A stretch of 64,000 nt of DNA from Mobilicoccus sp032056465. GTDB lineage: Bacteria; Actinomycetota; Actinomycetes; Actinomycetales; Dermatophilaceae. How positions within the stretch are numbered: position 1 is the stretch's first letter; each line of letters starts with the position of its first letter. The stretch lies in the NCBI RefSeq assembly GCF_032056465.1, contig NZ_DAMBCL010000008.1, one strand, 5' to 3'. Positions 1-8,863 of this stretch are shown here, piece after piece. Below the pieces are notes generated by a model. That model searched no databases and was not told the DNA's origin. It saw only the letters and a program-made list of their open reading frames with translations. Both the position numbers and the translations under genes were made by a program.

Positions 1-66
1 GCGCTCGGATGCACGGTCATGGGTGAATCCCTGCGCGAGGCGCTGGACCCCAAGACGAGGCGATGA
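1..66 (+). CDS. Peptide ABC transporter permease, C-terminal end (partial)
   Basis: Only the last 21 codons are in the window; the gene starts before base 1. The frame reads ALGCTVMGESLREALDPKTR and then R and TGA. The ending 'GESLREALDPK' is typical of DppC/OppC-type inner-membrane permeases of peptide importers. The stop TGA (64-66) overlaps the ATG of the next gene (63-65), so it belongs to the same operon as the two ATPases that follow. Identification rests on this short tail plus the neighbours, so the family is likely but the substrate is unknown. Confidence 0.75.
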   Translation, partial: ALGCTVMGESLREALDPKTRR

Positions 67-1157
67 CCATGGCGCACACGACCCCCACCACCCCGCCCGA
101 CACCCGCCGCCGCCATGCGCGCGGAGACGGCCCGCTGCTCTCGATCCGCGATCTCACGGTGCAGTTCACCCGCGCCGGGGAGGAATCGTTCACGGCGGTC
201 GACCACGTGAGCTTCGACGTGCAGCCGGGGCAGACCGTCGGTCTCGTGGGCGAGTCCGGCTGCGGCAAGTCCGTCACCTCGCTCGCGATCATGGGGCTGC
301 TGCCCCACCGCGGCAACAAGGTCACCGGCACGGTCGACTTCGACGGCACCGACCTGCTCAGCCTCAGCGACGCGCAGATGCGGGACCGCCGGGGACGCGA
401 CGTCGCGATGATTTTCCAGGACCCCTTGAGCTCGCTCAACCCCGTCGTCCCCATCGGCATCCAGGTGACCGAGGTCATCGAACGGCACCGAGGCATGAAG
501 CGCTCGGAGGCTCGTCCGCTCGCCGAGGAGCTCCTGCGCAAGGTCGGCATCCCCGACCCCGCACGACGCCTGCGCGAGTATCCACACCAACTCTCCGGCG
601 GGATGCGGCAGCGCGCCCTCATCGCGATGGCCCTCGCCTGCGAGCCGCGGCTCCTCATCGCCGACGAGCCGACGACGGCCCTCGACGTCACGATCCAGGC
701 CCAGATCCTCACCCTGCTGCGGGAGCTCGTCGAGGAGTCCGGCACGGCGCTCATCATGATCACCCACGACCTGGGCGTCGTCGCGGGGCTCTGCGACCGC
801 GTCAACGTCCTCTACGGCGGCCGCATCGTCGAACGCGCGGACCGGCACGAGCTGTTCGCCACGCCGCGGCACCCCTACACGACCGGACTGCTCGCCTCGA
901 TCCCGCGGCTGGACGCCCCGCGCGGCGCCCGCCTGGACCCGGTGCCCGGATCCGTCGCCGACAACCTGCCCTGGGACTCCGCGTGTGCGTTCGCCCCGCG
1001 GTGCTCGCAGCCCCTCGAGATCTGCCGAGAGCGCACCCCCGAGCTCGTCGACGAGCCCTCCGACGGTCCCCTACCGCGGTCGCTGCGGTGCCACAACCCC
1101 GTCGAGCAGGCCCCGGCCGGGACACCTGCCGACCCCCAGCCCGAGGAGACCCGATGA
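63..1157 (+). CDS. dppD: Peptide/nickel ABC transporter ATPase (DppD/OppD type)
   Basis: This 364-residue cytoplasmic ATPase energises a DppBC-type peptide importer. Visible motifs are Walker A GESGCGKS at residues 63-70, Q-loop MIFQDPLSSLNP near 116-127, signature LSGGMRQR at 177-184, Walker B LLIADEP at 197-203 and the switch histidine H235. The C-terminus carries the oligopeptide-transporter extension with Cys residues (CAFAPRCSQPLEICRERTPE), usual for DppD/OppD. The start overlaps the upstream permease stop (ATGA), and a second in-frame ATG lies two codons in. It pairs with the next gene as the second ATPase of the heterodimer. Substrate (peptide, nickel or other) cannot be told from sequence. 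Confidence 0.95.
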   Translation: MTMAHTTPTTPPDTRRRHARGDGPLLSIRDLTVQFTRAGEESFTAVDHVSFDVQPGQTVGLVGESGCGKSVTSLAIMGLLPHRGNKVTGTVDFDGTDLLSLSDAQMRDRRGRDVAMIFQDPLSSLNPVVPIGIQVTEVIERHRGMKRSEARPLAEELLRKVGIPDPARRLREYPHQLSGGMRQRALIAMALACEPRLLIADEPTTALDVTIQAQILTLLRELVEESGTALIMITHDLGVVAGLCDRVNVLYGGRIVERADRHELFATPRHPYTTGLLASIPRLDAPRGARLDPVPGSVADNLPWDSACAFAPRCSQPLEICRERTPELVDEPSDGPLPRSLRCHNPVEQAPAGTPADPQPEETR

Positions 1158-2335
1158 GCACCGCCGCCGGGACGGCCACGACGAGCACGACGCCCGAGGG
1201 CGAGGACGTCCTCGTCGACGTGAAGGGCCTCAAGGTCCACTTCCCCATCAAGAAGGGCATCGTCTTCGACCGCACCGTCGGGTACGTGTACGCGGTCGAC
1301 GGCATGGACATGCAGATCCACCGCGGCGAGACCTACGGGCTCGTCGGGGAGTCCGGCTGTGGTAAGTCGACGTTCGGTCGGGCGCTGCTGCACCTGGAGG
1401 AGCCCACCGCGGGCTCGGTCCACTTCGACGGCGTCGACGTCGCCTCGCTCAAGGGCGAGGATCTGCGCCGGCGCCGGCAGGACATGCAGATGGTCTTCCA
1501 GGATCCGCTCTCCAGCCTCGACCCGCGGCAGTCCATCGAGTCGCTGTTGCTCGAGGGCATGCAGGCCCACGGCCTCGTCCGGGACAAGCGGGCGGCGAAT
1601 GCGCGCCTGCGGGAACTACTCACGGCGGTGGGCCTCCCGACCGCCGCCCTGCGCAAGTACCCGCACGAGTTCTCCGGCGGCCAGCGCCAGCGCATCGGCA
1701 TCGCCCGGGCGCTGTCGGTCGACCCCAAGCTCATCGTCGCCGACGAGCCGGTCTCCGCCCTCGACGTGTCGGTGCAGGCGCAGGTCGTCAACCTGCTCGA
1801 GGACCTGCAGCAGGAGTTCGGCCTCACCTACCTCGTCGTCGCCCACGACCTCGCCGTCGTGCGACACATCAGCGACGTCGTCGGGGTGATGTACCTCGGC
1901 GCGCTCGTCGAGGAGGCCGACGCCGACGCGCTCTACGCCGAGCCGCTGCACCCCTACACCAGGGCGCTCATGTCGGCCGTGCCCGTGCCGGACCCCACGG
2001 TCGAGGACCGGCGCGAGCGGGTCATCCTCGCCGGGGACCTGCCCAGTCCCGCGGCACCGCCCTCGGGATGCCGTTTCCACACCCGCTGCCCGTGGCGTCA
2101 GGAGACCCGGTGCGACACCGAACGTCCCGAGTTGCGCGTCGTCTCGACCCGCAGCGACGCCTCCGACGTCCGCCCTCACCGGGTGGCCTGCCACTTCGCC
2201 GAGCAGATCGCGGACGGCACCCTCGTCGCCCATGCGGTCGCCCCCACCGGTGGTGAGCGGTTCTTCGAGGCGGGCACCCCCGCCGGCGTCACCGGCAGCT
2301 TCACCGGCCCCGCGTCGGTCACGGAGGTGAGCTGA
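1154..2335 (+). CDS. dppF: Peptide ABC transporter ATPase (DppF/OppF type)
   Basis: This 393-residue ATPase is the partner of the preceding DppD-like subunit. Walker A GESGCGKST is at residues 65-73, signature FSGGQRQR at 163-170, and Walker B LIVADEP at 183-189, followed by the D-loop SALDVS. The C-terminal peptide-transporter domain with Cys residues (GCRFHTRCPWRQETRCDTE) is present. The ATG (1154) overlaps the TGA of dppD, so the two are translationally coupled. The protein runs about 60 residues past the Cys-rich region, slightly longer than usual. It is the last gene of the importer operon; norB begins about 107 bp later behind its own promoter region. Confidence 0.95.
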   Translation: MSTAAGTATTSTTPEGEDVLVDVKGLKVHFPIKKGIVFDRTVGYVYAVDGMDMQIHRGETYGLVGESGCGKSTFGRALLHLEEPTAGSVHFDGVDVASLKGEDLRRRRQDMQMVFQDPLSSLDPRQSIESLLLEGMQAHGLVRDKRAANARLRELLTAVGLPTAALRKYPHEFSGGQRQRIGIARALSVDPKLIVADEPVSALDVSVQAQVVNLLEDLQQEFGLTYLVVAHDLAVVRHISDVVGVMYLGALVEEADADALYAEPLHPYTRALMSAVPVPDPTVEDRRERVILAGDLPSPAAPPSGCRFHTRCPWRQETRCDTERPELRVVSTRSDASDVRPHRVACHFAEQIADGTLVAHAVAPTGGERFFEAGTPAGVTGSFTGPASVTEVS

Positions 2336-2392
2336 CGGCGGTGCCCGCGACCCGCACCGAAGGGGGCCCGAACCGGTACGACGGCGCGACTC

Positions 2393-2441
2393 TTGACAGC
2401 AGGAGTATTTTGACGGGGTAAATCCGTTTTTATCCATCGGA
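2393..2441 (+). promoter_or_regulatory. norB upstream regulatory region
   Basis: The 106-bp gap before norB is unusually AT-rich for this genome. It holds two -35-like elements, TTGACA (2393-2398) and TTGACG (2410-2415). The second is followed at 15 nt by TATCCA (2431-2436). ATTT-N9-AAAT at 2407-2423 forms a short inverted repeat. The 11-mer AAATCCGTTTT (2420-2430) recurs with one change, in reverse orientation, in front of the nitrite-reductase cluster (56591-56601). A NO- or redox-responsive regulator site is inferred; the exact promoter elements are uncertain. Confidence 0.45.
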
Positions 2442-4871
2442 GTGCCCATGTCCGCCGCCGTCGCCTCACCGCCGCCTGCGTCCCCCTCCCCCGCCTCCCC
2501 GCCCGCGGGCCGCAGCCCCTCGCGGGACCGACGGTGGTGGTTCGCCCTCGCCACCGTCGTCCTCGGGTCCTTCGCCGTCCTGCTGTGGATGGGCCTGCAG
2601 ATCTCGGAGTCCAAACCCCCGATCCCGACGAAGGTCGTCGACACCGGCGGCCGGGTCATCGCCCAGGGAGACGACGTGATGGACGGCCAGCGCGTCTGGC
2701 AGTCGATCGGTGGACAGCAGATCGGATCGGTCTGGGGTCACGGTGCCTACGTGGCCCCGGACTGGACCGCCGACTGGCTGCACCGTGAGGCGGTGTTCGT
2801 CCTCGACGAGTACGCGCGCGACGCCGGGGTGGCGAGCTACGACGCCGCCTCTCCCGAGGTGCGCGGGGCCCTCGAGGCGCGCCTGCGGCAGGCCTTCCGG
2901 ACCAACACCTACGACCCCGCGACCGGCACGATCACCCTCGACCCGGCGCGGGCGCGCGCCTACGAGGCGAACGCCCGGCACTACGCCGAGGTGTTCGGGC
3001 GCGGCCATGACAAGTACGCCATCCCGGCCGGCACGGTGACCGATCCCGAGGCCATGCGCCGGATGACGACGTTCTTCTGGTGGAGCAGCTGGGCGGCCTC
3101 GACGAACGCGCCCGGTGACGAGGCCACCTACACCCGCAACTGGCCACACGAGCCGCTCATCGGCAACGTGCCCACCCCGACGAACGTGCTCTGGAGCATC
3201 ATCAGCATCATCACGCTGCTCGCCGGGATCGCCGGAATGGTGTGGTACCACAACTTCGTCGCCCACGACGACGAGGTCACCGACGCGCCCCCGAGCTCCG
3301 ACCCGCTGCTCGGATACGAGGCCACCCCCTCCCAGCGGGCCACCCTCAAGTACTTCTTCGTCGTCGGCGCCCTGTTCGTGCTGCAGATCGCCGCGGGCAT
3401 CCTCTCGGCGCACTACGGCGTCGAGGGCGCCTCTCTCTACGGCATTCCCATCGACCAGGTGCTGCCCTACGCCGTCGTGCGCACGTGGCACACCCAGCTC
3501 GGGATCCTGTGGATCGCGACCGCCTGGCTCGCCACGGGCCTCTACGTCGCCCCGGCCGTGGGCGGCCGTGAGCCGGCCTTCCAGCGGCTCGGGGTGAACG
3601 TCCTGTTCGGCGCACTCGTCCTCGTCGTCGCGGGATCGATGATCGGGCAGTGGCTCTCGATCACCGGCCGCATGGGGTACGGCACGGAGGTGTCGTGGTG
3701 GCTCGGCACGACCGGCATGGAGTACCTCGACCTCGCCCGGCTGTGGCAGATCGGCCTCATCGTCGGCCTGTTCCTGTGGTTCGCCCTCATGGCCCGCGGC
3801 ATGTGGCCCGCGCTTCGCCGCGCGAAGGACGGCCCTCTCTCCCCGACCGCCGAGGCCCCGCTCGCGGCGGGCGGCCGGCGCACGCTCGTCATCATGCTCC
3901 TCATGAGCTGCCTCGCGATCGCGTCGTTCTTCGGTGCCGCGTTCGGCATGGGTCACGACACCCACCTGTCGATCACGGAGTACTGGCGCTGGTGGGTCGT
4001 CCACCTGTGGGTCGAGGGCTTCTTCGAGGTGTTCGCCACCGTCGTCATCGCGTTCCTCTTCAGCCGCCTCGGGCTGCTGCGCCCCGCGGTCGCCGCCACC
4101 GCGACGCTCTCGGCGACGACGATCTTCCTCCTCGGCGGCATCATCGGCACCGGGCACCACCTCTACTTCACCGGCGCCAACGACGCCGTGATGGCGTGGA
4201 GCGCGACGTTCAGCGCCCTCGAGGTCGTCCCCCTCGCCCTCGTCGGGTTCGAGGCGTTCCGCAACCTGCGCATCCTGCGGGTCAGCGAGTGGGTCGCCGG
4301 GTACCGGTGGGCCATCTACTTCTTCATCTCGGTGTCGTTCTGGAACATGCTCGGCGCCGGCGTGTTCGGGTTCCTCATCAACCCGCCGATCTCGCTGTTC
4401 TACGTGCAGGGCCTCAACCTCACGCCGTTGCACGGCCACACGGCCCTGTTCGGTGTGTACGGGATGCTCGGTATCGGACTCATGCTGTTCTGCGTCCGCA
4501 GCCTCATGCCGGGCAGGGAGTGGAACGACTGGCCCATCAAGCTCGGCTTCTGGGGCCTCAACGGCGGGCTGCTCGCGATGGCGCTGCTCAGCCTGCTCCC
4601 GCTTGGGCTCGCCCAGGCGTACGCGAGCATCTCCGAGGGCCTCTGGTACGCGCGGAGCGCGGAGTTCCTCTACACCCCCGCCCTCACGGTGATCCGGTGG
4701 ATGCGCACCCCCGGCGACATCCTCTTCGGCCTCGGCGCGCTGTCCATCGGGTTGTTCATGGTCGGCCTGCTCACCGGCCACGCCTACCGCAAGGACGGGG
4801 AACAGACCGTCCCCGGGCAGCCGATGTCGGCGGACGTGGCCGACGAGGTGCGCGCCGCACGTCGCGGCTGA
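2442..4871 (+). CDS. norB: Quinol-dependent nitric oxide reductase (single-subunit qNOR)
   Basis: This membrane enzyme reduces 2 NO to N2O using quinol electrons, for denitrification or NO detoxification. The 809-residue length and N-terminal domain (GDDVMDGQRVWQSIGGQQIG, then a periplasmic-type region to about residue 225) match single-subunit qNOR rather than cytochrome-c NorB. About 12-14 hydrophobic segments follow. Metal ligands visible in family order are H350 (low-spin heme side, RTWHTQLG), H521 with E525 (HLWVE, FeB site), H572-H573 (TGHHLY, FeB), and H664/H666 (LHGHTALFG, hemes b3 and b). The start is GTG 2442 or ATG 2448. It is transcribed alone, with a dedicated AT-rich promoter. 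The matching nitrite reductase lies at 58.1-60.9 kb. Confidence 0.96.
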   Translation: MPMSAAVASPPPASPSPASPPAGRSPSRDRRWWFALATVVLGSFAVLLWMGLQISESKPPIPTKVVDTGGRVIAQGDDVMDGQRVWQSIGGQQIGSVWGHGAYVAPDWTADWLHREAVFVLDEYARDAGVASYDAASPEVRGALEARLRQAFRTNTYDPATGTITLDPARARAYEANARHYAEVFGRGHDKYAIPAGTVTDPEAMRRMTTFFWWSSWAASTNAPGDEATYTRNWPHEPLIGNVPTPTNVLWSIISIITLLAGIAGMVWYHNFVAHDDEVTDAPPSSDPLLGYEATPSQRATLKYFFVVGALFVLQIAAGILSAHYGVEGASLYGIPIDQVLPYAVVRTWHTQLGILWIATAWLATGLYVAPAVGGREPAFQRLGVNVLFGALVLVVAGSMIGQWLSITGRMGYGTEVSWWLGTTGMEYLDLARLWQIGLIVGLFLWFALMARGMWPALRRAKDGPLSPTAEAPLAAGGRRTLVIMLLMSCLAIASFFGAAFGMGHDTHLSITEYWRWWVVHLWVEGFFEVFATVVIAFLFSRLGLLRPAVAATATLSATTIFLLGGIIGTGHHLYFTGANDAVMAWSATFSALEVVPLALVGFEAFRNLRILRVSEWVAGYRWAIYFFISVSFWNMLGAGVFGFLINPPISLFYVQGLNLTPLHGHTALFGVYGMLGIGLMLFCVRSLMPGREWNDWPIKLGFWGLNGGLLAMALLSLLPLGLAQAYASISEGLWYARSAEFLYTPALTVIRWMRTPGDILFGLGALSIGLFMVGLLTGHAYRKDGEQTVPGQPMSADVADEVRAARRG

Positions 4872-4913
4872 CGACGCGGCTCGGGGCTCACCGCTCAGGG
4901 CGCGCTCGCGGGC

Positions 4914-5519
4914 TCAGATCCAGCCTCTCTCCCGGGCCAGGTGCACGGCCTCGTGGCGGTTGGCCGCGCCGGTCTTCGCGACGGCCGCCGACAGGTAGTT
5001 GCGCACCGTGCCCGGGGAGAGGTGGGCGCGCGCGGCGATCTCGTCGACCGGGGCCCCCTCGGCGGCGAGTTCGAGGACGTCGCCCTCCCGGGGGGAGAGG
5101 GGGTTCGCGCCCGCCGAGATGGCGTCGGCGGCGAGTTCGGAGTCGACGTACCGGCCGCCGGAGTGGACGGTGCGGATCGCCTCGGCGAGCACACCCGCCG
5201 AGGCGGTCTTGGGCAGGAACCCACGCACGCCGAGCTGCAGCGCCTTCTTGAGGTAGCCCGGACGCCCGTGGCTCGTGACGACGAGGATCCCCCGGCCGGG
5301 GTCGGTGGCGAGGATCGTCTCGGCGACCGCGACGCCGTCGGCGCCGGGCATCTGCAGGTCGAGCACGGCGACGTCGAACTCGTACGCGCGCGCCATCGCC
5401 ATCGCCTCGGTCCCCGACGCCGCCTGCGCGACGATCTCGAGGTCGTCCTGCATCGAGAGCAGCATCGCGAGCGCGTCGCGGAACAGTGTCTCGTCGTCGG
5501 CCAGCAGCAACCGGATCAC
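4914..5519 (-). CDS. NarL/DesR-type response regulator
   Basis: This 201-residue transcription regulator has a receiver domain (acidic pocket D8/D9, phospho-acceptor D54 in VLDLQMPG, conserved K104 in GFLPK) and a C-terminal LuxR-type HTH (SPREGDVLELAAEG through LSPGTVRNYLSAAVAKTGA). I chose GTG 5519 because VIRLLLADDE is where receiver domains normally begin. It lies about 85 bp downstream of its histidine kinase on the same strand, at the end of an operon ATPase-permease-kinase-regulator. By analogy with DesKR-like systems it probably controls the adjacent ABC-2 exporter; GTCAT/ATGAC repeats upstream of the operon (8929-9009) are candidate sites. Confidence 0.95.
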   Translation of the reverse strand: MIRLLLADDETLFRDALAMLLSMQDDLEIVAQAASGTEAMAMARAYEFDVAVLDLQMPGADGVAVAETILATDPGRGILVVTSHGRPGYLKKALQLGVRGFLPKTASAGVLAEAIRTVHSGGRYVDSELAADAISAGANPLSPREGDVLELAAEGAPVDEIAARAHLSPGTVRNYLSAAVAKTGAANRHEAVHLARERGWI

Positions 5520-5604
5520 GCGTGCACCTCGTCTTCCCCCGTCGTGGTCTCGCACCACCTTCCCACGTCGGGGGGACCGCTCAGCCCGTCATCCGGTCAT
5601 CCGG

Positions 5605-7017
5605 TCATGCCGAGGCACCCGACACGGGCGCGGAGGTCGGGACGTGCGCCCGGAGGAGATACCCGGAGTGGCTCTCGGCGGGGCCGGCCTCGAGCGTGCC
5701 ACCGACGGCGTCGAGCCGTTCTCGCAGCCCGACGAGACCCGACCCTCCGGCCTCGGCACCACGAGCCTCCGAACCCGTCGAGGGTTGAGGGCGGGACACC
5801 ACGCGTGCCGTGGTGCTGGCGAGCGTGAGCGTGGCTCCGTCGCCGGTGCGCTCGAGGGTGAGGTCGGCACTCACGGCATGCCCGTGGCGCAGCACGTTCG
5901 TCACCCCCTCACGGACGACCCATGCGAGGGTCACGCACCCCGCCTCGCCGACGAGGTCGGTGAGTGCGGCGAGGTCGGGGTCGTCGAATCCCTCGGCGCT
6001 CGTGCGGATCCCGGCGGCGCGCAGGACCGACCGGGCGCCGGTCACCTCCTCGGCGAGGTCGATGCTCCGGTAGCCGCGCACGACGCCGCGCACCTCGGCG
6101 AGTGCGCTCTGGGCGAGGTCGCGCACGGCGGTCATCTCCCCCACCGCTCGGTCGTCGCCGCGGCGCGCGAGTTCCGCGGCGAGTTCGCTCTTGATCGCGA
6201 CGCTCGACAGGGTCCGTCCGAACACGTCGTGCAGGTCCCGGGAGAAGCGGAGCCGCTCCTGCGCGACGGCGAGGTCGGCGGCGACCTGCTGGGCGTCGGC
6301 GAGCCGGCGGACGACGCCGATCATCCAGGCGGTGAGCGGCGCGGTGGGCGAAAGGAGCAGACAGATCCACACCGACAGCATCGTGAGACCGATCGCCGTC
6401 GACACCCCGAGGCGTGGCGGCCCCCAGGCGTAGATCGCGAAGAGGAGGGCCAAGCCCCCGACGGGCCCGAGGAGCACCGGGCGGCGGGGCCACAGGAGCA
6501 GCGCGATCGAGCCCCCGATCGCGAGCGGCACGGGGCCGAGATAGGCGAGGTTGCCTCGTTCGAGGCCGGAGGAGGCCGCCGTCGGCATGGTGAGCAGCGA
6601 CGCCGACACCACCGTGACGACGACGCCGAGGACGAGGAAGGCGACGACGAGGGCGCGGTGAGCCTCACGCCCCCGGGTACGGACCTCCACCACCACGCTG
6701 CAGACGACCAGCCACACGATGAGCGTGACCGCGAAGGCCACGGCGAGCGACCCGGCGGCGGACGACAGCCCCGTGCCGATCACGGCGTTGTGCACCGCCA
6801 CGCCGCCCGCGGTGGTGAGGATGAAGGCCCCGAAGGCGAGGAGCACGTGGAGTGACCAGCGGCAGTACGCCTCGAACCGGCGGCGTTCGCGGTCGTTGCT
6901 CGGGATGACGACGCCGCCTGGGGGCGTCGGGGTGGCGAGGTCGGCGGGCGGGGGCGGCATGTCCTCGATGATGCCCGGAGGGCGCCGCCGCGTGCCCGCA
7001 GCCGGGGGGCGCGTCAT
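5605..7017 (-). CDS. Sensor histidine kinase, HisKA_3 family
   Basis: This is a 470-residue membrane sensor kinase. An N-terminal Pro-rich stretch is followed by about six to eight hydrophobic segments (residues ~55-245). The HisKA_3 dimerisation/phosphoacceptor motif RFSRDLHDVFG places the phosphorylated histidine at H263. A HATPase domain follows with N-box REGVTNVLRHGHA and G-box GGSGLVGLRERLDAVGG near the C-terminus. The ATG (7017) overlaps the stop of the upstream ABC permease (ATGA), giving translational coupling to the exporter. It should phosphorylate the response regulator encoded just downstream. The signal is not predictable; membrane stress or lipid state is common for DesK/LiaS relatives (inference). 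Confidence 0.93.
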   Translation of the reverse strand: MTRPPAAGTRRRPPGIIEDMPPPPADLATPTPPGGVVIPSNDRERRRFEAYCRWSLHVLLAFGAFILTTAGGVAVHNAVIGTGLSSAAGSLAVAFAVTLIVWLVVCSVVVEVRTRGREAHRALVVAFLVLGVVVTVVSASLLTMPTAASSGLERGNLAYLGPVPLAIGGSIALLLWPRRPVLLGPVGGLALLFAIYAWGPPRLGVSTAIGLTMLSVWICLLLSPTAPLTAWMIGVVRRLADAQQVAADLAVAQERLRFSRDLHDVFGRTLSSVAIKSELAAELARRGDDRAVGEMTAVRDLAQSALAEVRGVVRGYRSIDLAEEVTGARSVLRAAGIRTSAEGFDDPDLAALTDLVGEAGCVTLAWVVREGVTNVLRHGHAVSADLTLERTGDGATLTLASTTARVVSRPQPSTGSEARGAEAGGSGLVGLRERLDAVGGTLEAGPAESHSGYLLRAHVPTSAPVSGASA

Positions 7018-7886
7018 CGGCGGGGCGACCACGGCATCCGGGTGCGGACGAGCCACGCGCCGAGGGCACTCCAGGCCAGCAGCACGAGGCTCGGGCGCAG
7101 TGCGTGGGTGCAGGTCTCGGCGAAGGAGAGGGCCGCGCCGTCCGCGTCGGTGCCCGCCATCCCGAGGCGCATGAGCTCACCGACGGGGTGCAACGGGGTG
7201 AAGGAGGCGATCGTCTGCACGACGTCGGGCATGATCGCCACCGGGAACATCGAGCCGGAGAACACGAGCGCGATCGTGATGAGCGGCATGGTCGTGATCT
7301 GCGCATGTTCGACGCTGCGGGTGATGATCGTCGAGGCGAGTCCGAGCAGCGCCCAGGCGAGGCAGCCGAGCGCCATCGCCACGACGATGAGCAGCGCGTT
7401 CGCGGGCATTGCCGCGTCGAGCAGGACGACGGCGCCGAGCACGCAGAGGACGGTCTGGACGATCGTCGCGAGGACGAACGGCCCGGACAGGCCCGCGAGG
7501 ATGACCCCGTCGGAGGCCTCGCCGGTCCGCAATCGCGAAAGGACGGAGGACTCTCGGCGCGCGACGACCGCCGTGACGAGCGTGTAGTAGACGGTGAAGA
7601 CGAGCGCCATGTGGAGGATGACGAGCGGCGCCATCACCCCGAGCGACAGCCCGGAGGTGGCGCCCAGCATCGCGAGGAACGCGACCATGAGGCCCGGGAC
7701 CAGCAGGGTGTTGATGAGCGCGACCTTGTTGCGTCGCAGCAGGCGCCACTCGCCCCCGCCGAGCGCGAGCACCTGCCGCATCCGGGAGGCCGGCGGGGGG
7801 CCGTCGAGGGGGGTGGTGCGCGGCGGCTCCCCTCGTTCGATCGTCGAGACGGAGACGGAACGGTCGTGCTGGGTCGGGTCGGTCAT
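7014..7886 (-). CDS. ABC-2 type transporter permease
   Basis: This 290-residue integral membrane protein starts with about 50 mostly hydrophilic residues, followed by six hydrophobic segments. The segment NTLLVPGLMVAFLAMLGATS and the later VFSGSMFPVAIMPD match the ABC-2 (DrrB/NatB-like) permease pattern, in which the 'F-SG-MFP' motif precedes the last helices. It forms the channel for the ATPase encoded 50 bp upstream. The stop overlaps the histidine kinase start. Co-transcription with a two-component system suggests an exporter induced by envelope or drug stress; the substrate is unknown. Confidence 0.9.
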   Translation of the reverse strand: MTDPTQHDRSVSVSTIERGEPPRTTPLDGPPPASRMRQVLALGGGEWRLLRRNKVALINTLLVPGLMVAFLAMLGATSGLSLGVMAPLVILHMALVFTVYYTLVTAVVARRESSVLSRLRTGEASDGVILAGLSGPFVLATIVQTVLCVLGAVVLLDAAMPANALLIVVAMALGCLAWALLGLASTIITRSVEHAQITTMPLITIALVFSGSMFPVAIMPDVVQTIASFTPLHPVGELMRLGMAGTDADGAALSFAETCTHALRPSLVLLAWSALGAWLVRTRMPWSPRR

Positions 7887-7936
7887 CGTGAGGTCCTCTC
7901 GTCGTCGGGGCGTGTCGTCGGGGGCGGGGCGGGGGG

Positions 7937-8863
7937 TCACGCGGCGGCCCGGTCGGTGGGGTGCTCCCCGGAGGTGGCGATGTCGAGGAAGGCCTGCTCG
8001 AGCGAGGCCGACGAGGCACGCAGGTCGGTGAGCCTGACGGTGTCGCCGGCCCAGGTCAGCAGGTCCCGCAGCGTGCGCTGAAGGTCCGACGTGCGCAGTT
8101 CGGTGCGGCCGGCCGCGGTCGAGACGTGCACGCCGGGGAGGGCGGGCAGCGGCACCTCGGGGGTGCGGAAGGAGATGTGGGAGGGCTGGGCGGCGACGAT
8201 CTCCTCGGTCGTGCCGCTGACCGCGAGCCGACCCTCGTGCATGATCGCGACCCGGTCGGCGAGGCGCTCGGCCTCCTCGAGGTAGTGGGTCGTGAGGACG
8301 ATCGCGGTGCCCGAGTCGAGCAGCCCGGTGAGGATCTCCCAGGCGCGGTGGCGGCTCTCGGGGTCCAGCCCGGTCGTCGGTTCGTCGAGGAAGAGGATGC
8401 GGGGGCGGCCCATGATCGCGAGGGCGAGGTCGAGGCGGCGGCGTTCCCCGCCCGACAGGCTCTGCACGGGGACCTCGGCGCGGTCGAGCACGTCGACGAT
8501 CGCGAGCGCCTCCTCCACCGGTCGCGGCGCGGCCATCGTGCCCGCCCACATGTGGGCCGTCTCGAGGACCGTGAGGTCGCCCGAGAACCCGGCCTCCTGC
8601 AGGACGATCCCCATGAGCGGGCGCAGTCGCCGCCGCTCGGTGAACGGGTCGAGACCGGCGATCTCGACACGGCCGGCGCTCGGGCGCGCGATGCCCTCGA
8701 GCAGCTCCATCGTGGAGGTCTTGCCGGCGCCGTTCGTGCCGAGCAACGCGAACAGCTCCCCGGGGGCCAGGGAGATGTCGACCCCCTTGACGGCCTCGAA
8801 ACCCGTGCGTGGGTGGCCGTAACGTCGACGGAGGTCGGTCGCGGAAAGGATCGGTGCGCTCAT
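7937..8863 (-). CDS. ABC transporter ATPase (ABC-2 exporter)
   Basis: This 308-residue ATPase is the first gene of the minus-strand exporter/two-component operon. Walker A GTNGAGKT lies at residues 42-49, the signature is LSGGERRR, Walker B ILFLDEP with D-loop TTGLDP, and the H-loop is in LTTHYLEEAE. The C-terminal ~80 residues are the usual accessory region of DrrA/CcmA-like ATPases. The start ATG 8863 gives MSAPILSATDLRRRYG, a normal N-terminus. The upstream divergent region to the aminotransferase carries GTCAT/ATGAC repeats that may bind the operon's own response regulator. Confidence 0.94.
   Translation of the reverse strand: MSAPILSATDLRRRYGHPRTGFEAVKGVDISLAPGELFALLGTNGAGKTSTMELLEGIARPSAGRVEIAGLDPFTERRRLRPLMGIVLQEAGFSGDLTVLETAHMWAGTMAAPRPVEEALAIVDVLDRAEVPVQSLSGGERRRLDLALAIMGRPRILFLDEPTTGLDPESRHRAWEILTGLLDSGTAIVLTTHYLEEAERLADRVAIMHEGRLAVSGTTEEIVAAQPSHISFRTPEVPLPALPGVHVSTAAGRTELRTSDLQRTLRDLLTWAGDTVRLTDLRASSASLEQAFLDIATSGEHPTDRAAA

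Noticed and set aside
2410..2423. FNR/DNR-type box (TTGAC-N4-GTCAA) before norB
   Set aside because: TTGACGGGGTAAAT has only the left half; the right half does not match GTCAA or ATCAA.
2466..4781. Very long minus-strand open frame (771 codons) opposite norB
   Set aside because: It is a high-GC shadow of norB: composition is Arg/Glu/Gly/Asp-rich with no recognisable motif, while the plus strand encodes a clear qNOR.
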